64,000 bases of DNA, from the NCBI RefSeq assembly GCF_040581485.1, contig NC_090129.1:30470764-30534763 (forward strand), read 5' to 3'. Within the stretch, counting starts at the first letter, position 1; the number at the start of each line of letters is the position of its first letter. Positions 32,301-46,022 of this stretch are shown here, piece after piece. The DNA is from Linepithema humile (lineage: Eukaryota; Arthropoda; Insecta; Hymenoptera; Formicidae). Both the position numbers and the translations under genes were made by a program. The notes beneath the pieces are model-generated. The model was given only the letters and a program-made list of their open reading frames with translations. It was not told the origin of the DNA and did not search any database.

Positions 32301-34899
32301 TCAGAATGTCTGGAACTAAATAAAAAATTGTAAAGCAGAATTCGCGATTATTCTGCATTTAAAAAATTTATTGATTGATAAAATATTATTGCATTCTTAA
32401 TATCGTTATAATAACCATGTACGCCAGAAAAAACAATTTGTAACACGCAGCGCGCCGTGTGTTTTTCATGCAGTCCAAACGGCAGATAAAAATTCAGAGG
32501 ACGCGTCGCTTATGCTCGCGTGCGCATGGAAGATATCGTCGCGTTATCGGCCTCGTTATCGCGGCCGTTATCAGTGCGCGCTTTGGTCCGTTCAGTTATT
32601 GAATGCGCCTTATCGCACGGGAAAAGCAAACAGCAAACCGTTCCGCTGATCTGCGTCCTTTACACCGGTCGACGGTTTTTTTTTTTTACGAAACAAACGA
32701 CGATCGCTTCAACACAGGACAATTTTAAACGAAAAACCGGCCAGAGAAAAAATTTGGAATATTATGAAAACATTCTATCACAGTCTACTGTTTTGAATAT
32801 ATTAAAAAAAAAAAGCTAGGTTCATAAAATATAAATTGTACAACACTGGAAAGGTATCACTCTCGTGCAATCCCGATTCAGTGTTCCATGGATCCGGCCG
32901 ACCCCGTTCTCGGATTGATCGATCTCTAATTAAACTGCGCGATCGTGAGTATCGCAACGATTATATCAGATTATAGAAGAAGCGCAAGGGAGGGGTAAAG
33001 GGGGCTCGGCGGAACCTTGGTGCCAGGTTGAAGACGATCGCGCAGGCGAGGAGGAGGACGTTTCTGTTCCTCTCTTTTCTTCTTCTTTACCTTGGCTTCG
33101 GTGGAATGTAAAAGATAAGTGGACGCGCGGCGAGTTGTACACGCGCACGACGAGAGGCTCGCTTATTCGAGTAAGACGAAACGTTGTAATATGTGCTTAC
33201 GACGACGTTACGTCGCTGGACCGGTAGCGGTATTTTGTATTGCGTTATTTATTGATCCCTTTGGTAATCTTCAATCTTAGATATCGTAAATTTTCTTAAG
33301 CTCTCAATGGAAAATTTCTAGAAAAACTTGTTACCAGGAAATTTATTCAAACTAGACTTGCAAGACGATACTTGAATCAGGTTATTTTAAGCGTAAAGCC
33401 TTTCATCTTTTGTAATTAAAAATAATACTGGCAGTAATATTACACTGAGGCAAATAACGCAATAGAAATTAATTTTATAGAAAATAAAAATAATACATTT
33501 TAAAAATGTTAGATTTATCTATGTTTGAAAATTGGAAAATATAATATCGTATACACGCTTGTTAGTCTCTATAATTAATCTTATCTCATATGATGTTATT
33601 TAAGAATGTAAACTGATACATTTTTATTTTTTTCAAACTAAGGCATTTAGAAAGATTATATGAATTAAAGCAAGCGAATTTTAAAAATTACTTCAACACT
33701 AAACATGCTTAAACGCTTCATTGTCGCTGAATATATTTTGCGAACAAGACTGACCTTCGATCATTGCTCGATGATTTTAAATATTAAAATGATTAATTGC
33801 GCAATTAAATATACTGTAATTTATGCGTGCAGAGAAATGTCAGCATTATCTTTCAGGAACTTGAAGTCGATGGTTTATTGGTATACAAGAAATTGAAATT
33901 TTATTTTAAAAAGTGTGCGTAATTGAATTACATGAGACGGCTGATCATTATCATATAAATTGATTGACACTGGAGATCTTGAAAAATGCAGTTTTGCACT
34001 TTATGTAAATTGTTTTCATAATTAATTAATGCAGAAATCGTCTGTTATTGTTGACTTTACATTATCGTTGATTGGCATTCGCTGATAACAACATCAGCTG
34101 TTATTCACGTTGAAGTTAAATTGCCTTTGAAATGTACAAAGAAATAAAAATACTCCATCGCAAGAATTTTAACGAAACGTGAATCTGGAATCGGTAATCG
34201 GCATTAATTCTTTCTTGCGTAACTTCGTCTAGTTCTGATTTTGCACGAAGTTAACAATCAAATCGCATAATTTATCGATTGTAGAATCGAGGGTTCTAAA
34301 GTCATCGTGGTGTGCGTTTATGCTGGTTTGAACACGTCCTCGAGATAAGATTATTCATTGTTTCTACTATATCTTCGCTGCTATATCATCGTGTGCAAAG
34401 TGTTCCAAAATTAAACTTTTTATCTATTTTTATTTAAAGAAAATCTAGACAATAAAAATCGATCAATCAAATCATATCAATACTCATCCTCAGTAATCGG
34501 TTTAAAATAAAAATTCTGAGAAAGTAAAAGCCATTGAAAGTTCGATAAAAAGATTTTTAGATACAAGATTTAGATACAAGATTTTTTTTATACGACTGGC
34601 CGGCGCTTTCGAGAACACTCTCTACATCATGTGCTTTATTCGCCGCGATTGTGCTCGTGGATTTTAAATGCGCGCCGCTTTGCGAACGTTGAAAGCGCAT
34701 ATCGCCGTTTCGCAACGGACACACTATATATTTATAGATTTTCCGCGTAATTGTGACATTCCTGCGCTCCGTGTCCTCCGCGGGATGATACTGCGGTGTA
34801 TCGAAACCGAGCGGTGTATGCATGCGCATAGATACGATGTACCGAGCGAACTGTGATTGTAGTTGCGCGCCGTTATCACTTTCCTGAAAGTACAGGCGG

Positions 34900-34937
34900 A
34901 GAGGGAGAGAGAGAGAGAGAGAGAAAGAAACAGAGAG
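34900..34937 (+). repeat. GA microsatellite
   Basis: GAGAGAGAGAGAGAGAAAGAAA type tract inside a CpG-rich block. It creates Ser/Leu-rich open frames on the minus strand that are not genes. Confidence 0.85.
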
Positions 34938-37599
34938 ACTTGCGCCGCATGGTATGTGGAACGGATTTCGCTTTATCGCCGAGAATTCCCGGAGCGCTCC
35001 GCCACAATGCGGAGGAGCGTGGCGCGACAATAAAGCCTCTCGCGACCGCAATCGCTTGATTTTTCGCGAAAACGAGAGCAAAGGAATTATTCATTTAGCA
35101 CGGATTAAATAACTTAAAATATTACAAGTTAAAAAATTTATACACCTAACTTGTATAAATATTAAACAATCGGTTAGAAATATTGAAATAATTTTTGAAA
35201 TAGTGAAACAACTTTTTTTTAAAATATAAATTATGAAATCGAGTCACACGACAGACCTTCTTTAAAGCCGTATTGTTTAAGACGAGAGTGGGTTGACGGG
35301 GAAATTCGGTGCACCTTCGATTCGTATGCATTCTCGGTGCATCTTCAGTGTACGTGCACCGTTGCATACTAAACAGAGTTATACATACCGCAGAGTGTTA
35401 TAAAGGCATATGGGTGGCGTACGCGGAATTGAATATTCAAAGTCCCCGCAGATTTTATGCGTTACGGTGCTCGAGACATATTTATGCAATATGTAACTTG
35501 GTAAATCTGCGCTTTGGTTTTAAACGTGCAACAGCGCGCACCAGTGCATAGCGTAAATTACACAAATATGAAATCTCAAGGATTTGTGTTGGTAAACACA
35601 CTCGTTCTCAATTGTTAGCTGTGCCTAAATCCGAATCGCTGCACTCCGTTAAACGCTGCAAGATTGAATACTGTTTCGGCGTAAAAGCCAAAGCAAATTC
35701 TCGCTATCGCAACAAATCGTGCGCGATGAAGGCAACGTTGTCGCGAATCAAAGCACGAGCGGACGCGCAAGCATGAAGCGCAATTCCGCGAGCGAGATTC
35801 CGCGAAATCCACTGAAAATGGATAGCTCCAGGCGAAGGTCGCGCTTGATGCTGCCTTAGAGGCTTGCTCCGCGCATCTAGATCTCCTTAAGAGAGCGATC
35901 CGACACCGCGATGGAGAAAAATGCGAGGTCGCGATCGCGCCGATATATCCGTATAGAGTTACGAACGAGCGCGCGCGTGTTTTAACCCGCGGCGAGCGCG
36001 CGATTATCGCGAATTCCGTCCGCGCGACGGTGTCTCATTAAAGCGGTGTCCTTGAATTAATCGTAGTTCTCCACGCGGAATTGTAAGCGCGCGAGCGCTT
36101 TATTCGCCTAATTACGCGCGCGCGAATTATCGTTTAATTAATGGCGGCCCATTAATCCCGTCGCTCTCTGATGGTGCGGCGAACCACTCGCTTTGTTTAA
36201 ACAACGTTGCCCGGTGTGATTCACTGCGTCAATATGACTTCCTGAACACTTCCGTTATCAGTCAATTAATTTATAAATACGCTATAAAATTACGCAAAAT
36301 TTTCCTAGAATATTTTATATGTACAATGATTATCTTGCGCTTATCTTATATTTTTTTTAATATTTGTCAAGCCGTTTATTATAAAATCTTATCCTGCATA
36401 AACATCTTTCGCTTTTCTTATCGATTTCCAGATACTTTATCAAGATTCATAAAATTCAATACAAAAAATGACGTTGCGTTGTTTATGCACGACTGCGATT
36501 TTTATTGTAGGTGTGAAATCCAACGAAGTGGTCGTCATTCAATTTATGCGTCGCCGCTATTACGCAACTGTATAAAAGTTGAACCGTGTTCCGGCGTTAT
36601 CTTGATTTTTGTATTTTAACCAGTTTATCGCGATGTGCGGGTACTCTATGCTGTTAAGCGACGCCGCGTGGGATAATAGATTTCATCTGTTTACCCTTCG
36701 CACAATGCCGCCGATGAGAGATCTGCACTCCTTTCGAGCCAGATGTCAGTGCCGATAGAGAATATATACCAATCCTCGCGGAAATATTTAATTATCACGC
36801 CGGTTTTTCCATGCAATTCACATGAATAAGTTGCAGCGTAAAAATTATTCTAATGCGAAATTAGATTAAAAAGCAATTTTCTCTTTCGCTTTTATCTTTA
36901 TTCTTATTTTTCAAACACTCAGCGTTTTATCGGAGCGTGATTATCGAGAGCGAAGAGCCATTTCGCGCCTTTCAATGTAAATTTGTGCGTCGCAGTCGCT
37001 TCGCGAGGAAACCCCGAGGCAAAAATTTCGCCTTATCTCTCGCTCCTGACATTGTTATCTCAACGATGTGTCACTACTTTGTCTATCGGGCGGAGAAATG
37101 CAGTGGAATATGTAGGCCAAACTAAAGCGCTGACGCTTTGTGATGTAGATGAGCTGCGCGGAGCGGCGAGTGCAGCGACGAGCGTGATGCGCTCGCCGCG
37201 CGACCGCACGCGTGACGGGACCGCGGAATGCGCGGGTAAACAAAGAACACGCGTGGGACAAAGGGAACCCGTGCTCGATCGCGTCCTCGTGCCAGACGCG
37301 AAGTCGATGCCAACACATTATGCTACCGCTAGATCCTCGTTTATGTTGCATCTTGGATCTTGCGTCACGATTCGAGGGCTCGAGTAGCGTCACGTTATTT
37401 TCTAAATTTGTAAATTAGCTAAGTCGCATTTGCTTTCGGGGATATAATATAATTTATGCTATTTTAAAAATAAAATTCTACTTTTTATGAATACAATAAT
37501 TTTTAATAATACATTAGCATGCTTCATTAATATTAATTTTGTGATAAAATTTATATTTTTTATATGTTAAAGAACGATATTAAATTTTATATCTTCTTG

Positions 37600-37617
37600 G
37601 GGGGGAGGGGGGGGGGC
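37600..37617 (+). repeat. G-run tract
   Basis: GGGGGGAGGGGGGGGGG interrupts AT-rich DNA. It could form a G-quadruplex and is also a common site of assembly error. Confidence 0.8.
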
Positions 37618-39093
37618 AAATAATTTGCACCGTGCTAATACATCCAATTGACATCGTATAACTAATAATTTTTTATGACTTCCGACTAGACTATATTTTT
37701 GTCGTACAAATACTTGACGCCAGTTTATGATTCATATCGTTTGTTCTCGTCACATCGCTTTATTCGCAACATGTGTTAAGTCGGATCGCAATTGGCAGAC
37801 AGCCCAGAGACTCGTCAAATATTGCGCAAGATCAACGGCAATGACGCGTATGAAGGCGTTTTCGCGGTTCGCCAATTAGTAATTCGATTTTCGAAGAAAA
37901 GACCTCGGAAACCGGAAATTCAAAGTCTCGATAAGATAACTTTTACAAGACCACATATTTCACAATTAATAGGCAGATGAATTACTCAAATCTTTATAGA
38001 GAAGTGTCAGTTTTGAATAAAGGAGAATATTTTAAATTTCAATTATAATCAATAATGAAATTGCACATTCGCAATAATATATTCTTTTATTTCTATTCAT
38101 TATATTCTTCTACTTAACATATCACGCGCTTCAGTTATATTTAAAAGACAACAATAAGATATATAAGGTAAAGCTTGGTGAAATACTTTATCAGAGATAT
38201 CTCGTCTGAATACTTTAGAACGGACATCGCGTGGATTAGCATAAGAAAATTGGAAGCCTACTTTTGTATTTTTCGGTCGCGAACGGTCGTGTCGGCGTAC
38301 ACATATAAGCGACAACATTATGCAGTTGGGTCGCATTTACATCGGAATGATGTTTTCTCCACTCGCGAGTTGGTCTCCACGTGGCCGGATGCACCTTTTA
38401 ACGTATGCGAGAAAGCCACTGCGAGTCGTTTTTCGATCATGAATTTCGTCGACCGCGGTGATCGGATTTGAAATTTGTTGCGGTATACATGCTTCCCTCG
38501 AATGCATTCGGTTGTGAATGCGATAGTATCGATCGACAAAATTTCGAGGAAGGCAATGTATAGATTCATCGAGGAAGCAATGAAATGAGTTTACGTTAAT
38601 TGGATAAACTTGGGAAAGTTTGCATATCTATTTTCTGGAAATTTAGTTTAGCTCCTAACGCTTGAACAGTTCTTGCAAACGTTTAAACTGAAACTTGCGT
38701 TTTCGATTTTCGCACGAAGAATTCATAAAACTTCTTAGAAAATTTCTGAAAATATCATTAATCTTTTACCACCGTGAAAGTATCAATAAAATATTTTGAC
38801 ATAATATATCATAAAAAAATTAGCGTAATATAATAATTATTGTACTGTAAGGAATTAGAGTAAAATTATAATTTATAATGAGTAATTTTGAAACTGTTAT
38901 AGGTACAAATTTCCATAGGCGAATCTATAATATATGTAAATGTACAAGTTGAGGGTAAAATTAATTTCTAGTGTTGCAATAAAGTAGAGTGTTGTAATTT
39001 ACATATGGAAATTTACATCTGTAATGGTCTCTAAAATTACCCACTATAAGTGGGTTGACTATAAGTTATATTTTTACACTAATTTTTTTACAG

Positions 39094-39127
39094 TATAATA
39101 CATGATTATATATAATCATGTATTATA
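39094..39127. repeat. 34-bp perfect palindrome
   Basis: The core CATGATTATATATAATCATG and seven bases on each side are exactly self-complementary. The sequence is AT-rich. No flanking duplication marks it as a mobile element. Confidence 0.9.
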
Positions 39128-41520
39128 TATAGTCACGTAATAATATGATTCATCCACATAATTGAAATGTTTACACCTATCAAATTATTTTAAAAACTAC
39201 CGTTTAACGATGTTCAAGGGTTCTCGAAACCTGAAGCGGCCTTTTCTGTTTGAACGCCGATACTTGTCGCGCATTCACTGTTCATGTATTAACACACACT
39301 CTTTCTCGATCGTTTTACGGAACGGTATTGAAGACAGTCGCTCGAGAAAAGAGAGCGAACAAAGAAAGCAAAGAATGCGAGTGTTACACCCTGACCGCAT
39401 CGAGAGAACTTAGAACGAGGAAGTGGTTCCAGCAAGATATTTGGCGGTTTCGCTCCTTTTTTTTTTATCACTGACATTCCAGGCGAGCCTAAGAACCTCA
39501 GGTCCAAAAGGGTCAGAATGACCTTGTCGACTTCCTCGAATCAGATCTCTTCTTACTACGCATCAAAAACTGTGCCGTGGGTGAATTTGTATACTGCGAT
39601 TTTGGGAGAAGATAGTTTTTTATGCAAATAAATGCAAATAATAATAGTTTCCTTTAAATAAAGTTGGAGCGAATTATTTAATTTTCTAAATTTCTATCCA
39701 CAGAATTTTTATATCAATTTGACACTTATCGCTTGTTTTGTTAAAAGAGAAAGATAATCTATCTATTTTTTTTCTTACTTAAATTAAACAAATGAAAACA
39801 AATAACTAAAGATATAATAAGAGTAAATATTGTGGATAATAATAGCGAATGAAAGTAAATGCTGTGAGACTACGACGATAATCGAGATCTATCGATTTCG
39901 ATATAGCATTATATATATTTATTTATATTTATTGTATTGAAAAGAAGATTCGGAACTCTTCGAGTTATTAATCATATTATCGAATTTAACCACTAATTAG
40001 CATTAACAACGCAGTATTCGGCTTATCTTTGTAAACCGGGCGCGATATCCAATGTTTTCTTTTTCTACGTCGTTTTCCTTATTTTATAACCGACGCGGCG
40101 TATCTGCGTTGGTCGCGGCCTTCGAACTGTACTCTTATCGCAATTCTCAGTGCCAGCATCGCATAATCTGGATCTTTGTCAGCGATTTTCAACAAAGCGC
40201 TCGAGAGTTTCGTTTGGCCAGCGAGCACGCAATTCTTTATCTAACATAAACTTTAACTTTCTTTGTCGTCGAGGAGAGAGCGAGAAAGAGAGAGAGAGAG
40301 AGAAAGAGAAAGAAAGAGCGTCCGGTTGCGGAACCTCGCCTGAAACGAGCTCTGTGGTCTTTTCTGTTTCCACTTGGAATTAATGCGACTGTTAAAATCT
40401 AACGTCACGGCAACCCAGCGCTGTTGTGCAAAATTATGTGAACTCGTGTTTCTCAACTTTGCAGTGAAAAATTTCACATTGCAGACGATAAAATAATTCA
40501 GCCTGGCGAAGGTCTGAAAATAAGTCTTTCGGTCAGTAAAAAAGTTTGCATCTGCGTAGAAGTCTCACGCGAAGACTATTCTCGTGCTAGTTTTCGAAGG
40601 TCGCGCCTTGTTTCGGAAGCAATCCCCTCGATTTCGCGCGGCCGTGCCTCGCGGCCAATTTCTCTCCGCGAACAAGCGCACGTGGCGCGTTCCGCGCAGC
40701 GGAGCTTAACCCAGAATGCCGGCGAACAGTATTACGGTGCAAGTTCGTTGTCCCCTTCTTTAACGGCGGCGTTGCTGCTCTCCGTTATATTTACGTTATC
40801 CCGCGAGGCTTTGTTTTATCTCGGGAGTACGCGCGGAAGGAAAGGGACTCTCGCGCGCAACCACCTTGTGTCACTCTTTAGCGCGTACATGCCTCTCCCC
40901 CCCCCCTCTCTCCTCTGACCGCTGTTTCCATCTCTTGCCCGCTTTCGCCTCTTCGCGCGGGTCTCTCTTCCTTTTTCTTTCGACGCCCCTTTCGTCGCCC
41001 TTGCGAGGGAGCGGTGCTTAATTCAAGCTGCTGTTTGTTTGGACGTTTTAACGGGAAAGTCCCTCGCTGCAACGCACAACAACGCGAACGACCCTCCGAG
41101 AGTATTCCGAGAGTCTTCTGTGAAGATATTCGGAGTGCATTCGCGCGCGGATACGTCACGAACGTGTGAGTCTTTTATACGCAGCGTACTGCCGTTGATA
41201 ATGATACGCTGCAATTTGTTGTTATTATTATTCAGAAAAAATGTTGCCTCAATGTTACATAATTTAATCGCGGCAATTAGTCATGACAACATATTTCCTT
41301 TGCACAAAATGATAAAAACAACAGTATTATTGTACATATCGAGTATCAGAGATCTTTAGATATCATGAGTCATTTACAATCGACGCGCGTCTCTCGAGTA
41401 GCTCCGTATAAATAATTTCTTATCGAATTATAATTGTTTGATTGCAATTTGATTTTCTATACAATGGCTAATCCGATGTATGATGCAGGCGGCAAGAATT
41501 CTTAAAAACGAAATACATCA

Positions 41521-41548
41521 CTCTCTCTCTCTCTCTCTTCTCTTTTGA
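41521..41548 (+). repeat. (CT)n microsatellite
   Basis: About ten CT units and a short CTTCTC tail. Confidence 0.9.
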
Positions 41549-44500
41549 CGCGCACTTTCATCGCCCATGTCCTACATCAACCTCGGAAAACCAAGTAACT
41601 TCATAAGAAGACCACGACTGTGATTTGAAGATCTTAAACGAGTGTAACCAAGGAGTTAGTCTGGAATTACCCGACGTATTTCACTAGTCTTCGAGTCTCT
41701 CTCGCGCTTGTTCGATGCTCCTCTCGATTCGCTTTCGGGCATTGTGTGCAGTTGACCTAGGCACCACCACGTGCTCGTTTCTCCCCCTCTTGTTTGTCCG
41801 CGCGACTTTCTCTCTCCCTCTCCCTCTCTCTTTAACTCGACTCCTCTCGCTCGCTCCCGTTCCTCTTATCTTCCACCGAGATTAGCTCGCTGCGCAGTTC
41901 GCACGTACGCGTCTTTTCTCGCGTGCATCGTCGCGCAGCGAACTAAGGAACAAAGGACGAATACGCGAAGAAAGCACGTGACGAGAGATCATTTGCTTTA
42001 TATAAATAGATCTTTCTTAATGACACGATTAGTTAAATTAAAACGCCATGGCTGGAAAAATATCGTCTCATAAATTTCTAAAAGTCGTAAAAAAAAACAG
42101 AAAGAATTTTAAATTCTTATAATAAACATTTATATTGTTTATGCTGAATAAACGTTTAGTATATCAACGCGTTCGCATGAAATCACATTTCTCATCATTA
42201 TCCGAGGTGTCGAAGTCTGTTACTCTTTGGAACACGAATACCGGTTAAATTACAGTGATGAGCATTTCAAGGTTCGTCCGGATACCTTGAAATACGGCGC
42301 GCTATAAAAATCAGTTATGACGCTGTCCTTTATTACGAAACACGGTGGAGAGGCTTTTTCAAGGTGGTCCACAACGCATCCTGCGCCCACAACTATACGT
42401 AATATAACGATATACTTCTATTGCAATGCCACAGCGGGCGCAATCGCCCGCTCTACCGACGTTATGTATTCCTCGATATTTTTTTATTTATTTGCCCGAC
42501 CCGCGATGTATTTTAGGCTGCGCTAGGTGGTACCAGACGAAACGGGAAATCGAAACCTGCTTGCCTGGTAGTCAACAACGTCGAAACGTGACTTGGGTGC
42601 ATATCGAATGTTCTCTCATTCTCGCCGTCCGATTAACTTGAGTTGCCGTAATTTTATCGCCGATTTTATCCTTGGTTTATCGAGATTATCATCAAGCGTA
42701 TCAATACTTTCCTGATATCAAGACACTGTAAACATTTTAGAAACACGATGGAGGGATAATAAAATCTTTTTCCAAAGGTGCAATAATATTGTGAATACAC
42801 ATTATTAATTTCAAACTTAATTTTAAAAGCTTTGTCTTAAAAAAAGATATTTAGAAATATACTGTAATTTAATTAATGGCCAGTCACTGCAAAATAACTA
42901 GGTTGATTTGTAAGATTTCCTCGTAATTCTTTAAAATCAAAACTATTTTTTTAACCGCGCGCGAGAATTCAAGATATTTCAACTTCACGTGATCCGATTA
43001 TCGGTGCCACGCGCGGCCACATAGCGTGTTATTTAATAACAAAGCAGATTTATTTCGAATATATCACAACCTTCGGTACAAGACTATTTTCAGGCACGTG
43101 TCTTAACTTACAAGATCTTAAGTCCCGTTGAAATATTTGAAAAGATGATCTGTAAATCTTGCAGAAGGCCACAACGGCACGTGTATTTTTGTTTTGTGTA
43201 TTTCGAGAGCACTATGAGAAAATTTTATATAAGCCTCTCTTTCCTAAAATTGCACACTTCTGCGAAAGCGACATATGGACGTGTTTTTTTTTCTTTCTAG
43301 AATTTATTTATTTTGATTCTGACCGTTATCAATTATCAAGCTGAATGTTATTGGTTTAATCTACGCGCGACAATCAAGGTTGTAAGCACTTCTACCAGTT
43401 TCTATTAGCGCCACGTGTAGTTGATGCCGACTGATTCAAGGTTAATGAACAATAACAAGTTTTTTTTTATCTATTAAGCGTGAGAAGAAGACATTAATTT
43501 TTTTGTGCGAATGTTGAATAGATATAAAGATTAAAACAAAATCATACAAGGTCGATCAATCGCACTGCTAGAGATCTTGATAGAAATTTCATTTTGTGAT
43601 ATGTCTTTCAGAAAATTGGTATAAATTGAGCGACTTTTATGCAAAAATCAAGCGGCGTATTGTCCTGCGCGTAAGTTTCAAAAAGTTCCATGCTTTCGAA
43701 ATATTTGTGAAATATTGTTTAAATTTATCTCTGATCTAAACTTTTCTAATAACATAGGCACGTAACTAAAGATTTATTTATTATAGCAAAAGTGTTTGAC
43801 AAACATTGGTGTCAAACGTTTTTTGATGGCTCTTGCTGTCATCTTGCCGTATAATGATCGGATGAAAAATATCACTTCTCAGAAATGCCATACTTTCTGT
43901 AAAGCGAAGAATATCAAGCCGCCATGCGCGTTGTGTCGCGTGTGTAATAAATCGGTAGCGCTGCGAGATTTATGTCCGTGACGTGACAGCATGCTAAGTA
44001 CTGCGAGGCTATCGAGAAATAGATGGTCGAAAAATGGACGGAAAGCTTATTTGCTACCGCATCCTGAGAACACATGTAACCAAAGACCACATTTTTTCTT
44101 CACGTAAATGGCAAACGCTTCGTTACCGACTCTTGTTACGTAATTGTTTCCCTAATTTCTAAATTTTTCTAATAACTTTACATAACATAATATTTTTAAA
44201 ACTTCACGTGTATAGCAATTACTTGCACATTATTTTAATCTGAAGTATTCATTAAATCCTTAATAAGTTCCTAAATTAAAATGTTTTAATGTTGCTTCCA
44301 TTCCATTTTTATCATGAAATAAATATTTGAAATTTTGATTTTAACTTTAAATATTTATTTAAATATCCATGACAATTTTTGTAAGCATCCATTCTAATTT
44401 TAAGTTTTCTAAATTTCATATTTGGAATAAATATAATAAATAAGAAATCTAATATAATAAAACCAAATAATTTGGTTTTATTTTTAAAAATAAAATTTAA

Positions 44501-45990
44501 AATTGATTATCTTTCAATATATCTATCTCTTCCATTTTTTTCCTCTGTAAAGTACAATACATCATCTTAGACTTATTTAAATTGATTTTACTTTCAAGCA
44601 TTCTGAATATCTTATCTCCACTTCCGCCCAACTATCTTTTTCTCTGGTCAACATTGCTGCAGTGTTGACAGTATTGTGCCGTCTTAACGAGTGCTCGTAT
44701 AATTTCTTGCCCGGCTGTGAGGCGTTTTGGCAACTATGAGCAACACGCGTGAATTTGTTCCATCGTAATTTTGCGAGACGAATTCGCAGAAGCAAGCCGG
44801 CTGACCGGCGAGAGAGATCGGGTCGGCATAATCGCCGACATTCCTTCGCACGCACGTGGTGTGTTGGCAGTTCTTACACGTGTACGCACTTAAGCGCGGA
44901 AGGATACAGAATCCGACGGAGCCGCGTATGTGTGGTCGTATGATCGTTATATACGGCAACGCGTAACCCCATGAGGTCAAATGGCTCGTCGAATACGATC
45001 CCTCTTCGGCAGCCTCCTCGCCGCTGACATCGTTTTTATACCCTGTGTCGTGCACGAGCGCGATCGCCAGGAAAGACCAGACTCGCTCATTCGAGAGCGA
45101 CACTTTACGGCGCTGCTTTTTTTCGAGCAGTGTTCCGCGAAACAGTTGTATTTCGCAAGCATGCTCTAGATATCCGACGCGATTTTCGCCAGAATTTTAT
45201 TCCGAGTTTAAAGCGGCGCTTACGTCTTGCGTGTGACATACAAAATAAGATTTGTTAATTTTATTTCACGATTTCGCCAGCAAACGCACGCGTTTCACTC
45301 AAATCCGGGAAATAAAGGCCGCGCTTTTGAAATCCCTATCGCGCAAGCCGCGATATTACACAAGTCGGAAAAATTGCGGCGTGCACCACTCGCGTTTTCG
45401 ACCTCCTCCACGTGTAAAACGCGGGTGCTAGAAAGCGAGCGCGCGGCGCAATGTCTGCTCATTAATCGCGCGTTGGAAGAAACAAAATCCAGGTCAGAGA
45501 CGTGAGCCTCCGTCGCGTTAATCAGCCGCGCGACGATCCCGTTGCTTATCATTCTCGCCGCTGGCACTTCAAGCTCGTTTTACACTAATCGCAGATTACG
45601 GAAGATAAATCACTTTAGAGAAATTCTCTGTTATATTCAATTCACACGATCGATTTTAACAACTTTAATTGTAATTATGAAATTAACTTTAGCCACATTT
45701 TTTTTATTTATCATCTTCGCTTCATCAGTTACCGCAATTGAAATTTTATCAAGTTTTTGCTCAAGTTTATTTCTAGGAAGAGATAAGGAATCGCCTGGTG
45801 AATTAAAAGTTACTTAATTTAACCGACATTGGTGAAATCTATCCGTTGTGGATTGGTCTTTATGCTGGCTTACACTCGTTTCCGCGCGACGTTGTTTGCA
45901 CGCGTCCGCAGTCAGGATTTCCTCGCGATAAATCCGCGGGCATGACGAGCTTTGGACGACGGCCAAGCACCACCGGCGGCTCTCCTCACC

Positions 45991-46022
45991 GCCGGTCGTC
46001 GTCGTCGTCGTCGTCGTCGTCG
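45991..46022 (+). repeat. CGT triplet repeat
   Basis: About nine GTC/CGT units sit in a CpG-rich block. It gives polySer, polyArg or polyVal in the different frames, which explains the open frames here. Confidence 0.9.

Larger units (their letters stand above)
26337..40000. other. Non-coding spacer with CpG islands, left part
   Basis: No frame shows domain content or a credible exon chain. AT-rich stretches alternate with CpG-rich blocks at about 27700-28130, 32440-32660, 32880-33240, 34600-35060, 35620-36220 and 36900-37400. Simple features are a 22-bp palindrome (27319-27340), a GA tract (about 34900-34937), a G-run (about 37600-37617) and a 34-bp palindrome (39094-39127). Confidence 0.5.

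Noticed and set aside
34557..35081. 174-residue minus frame
   Set aside because: It contains a Ser/Leu tract produced by the GA microsatellite and no domain. Nearby plus and minus frames are equally open.
41670..41700. miR-7-like sequence on the minus strand (GAAGACTAGTGA)
   Set aside because: The seed differs (CGAAGAC in place of GGAAGAC), the 3' half does not match, and there is no complementary arm for a hairpin.
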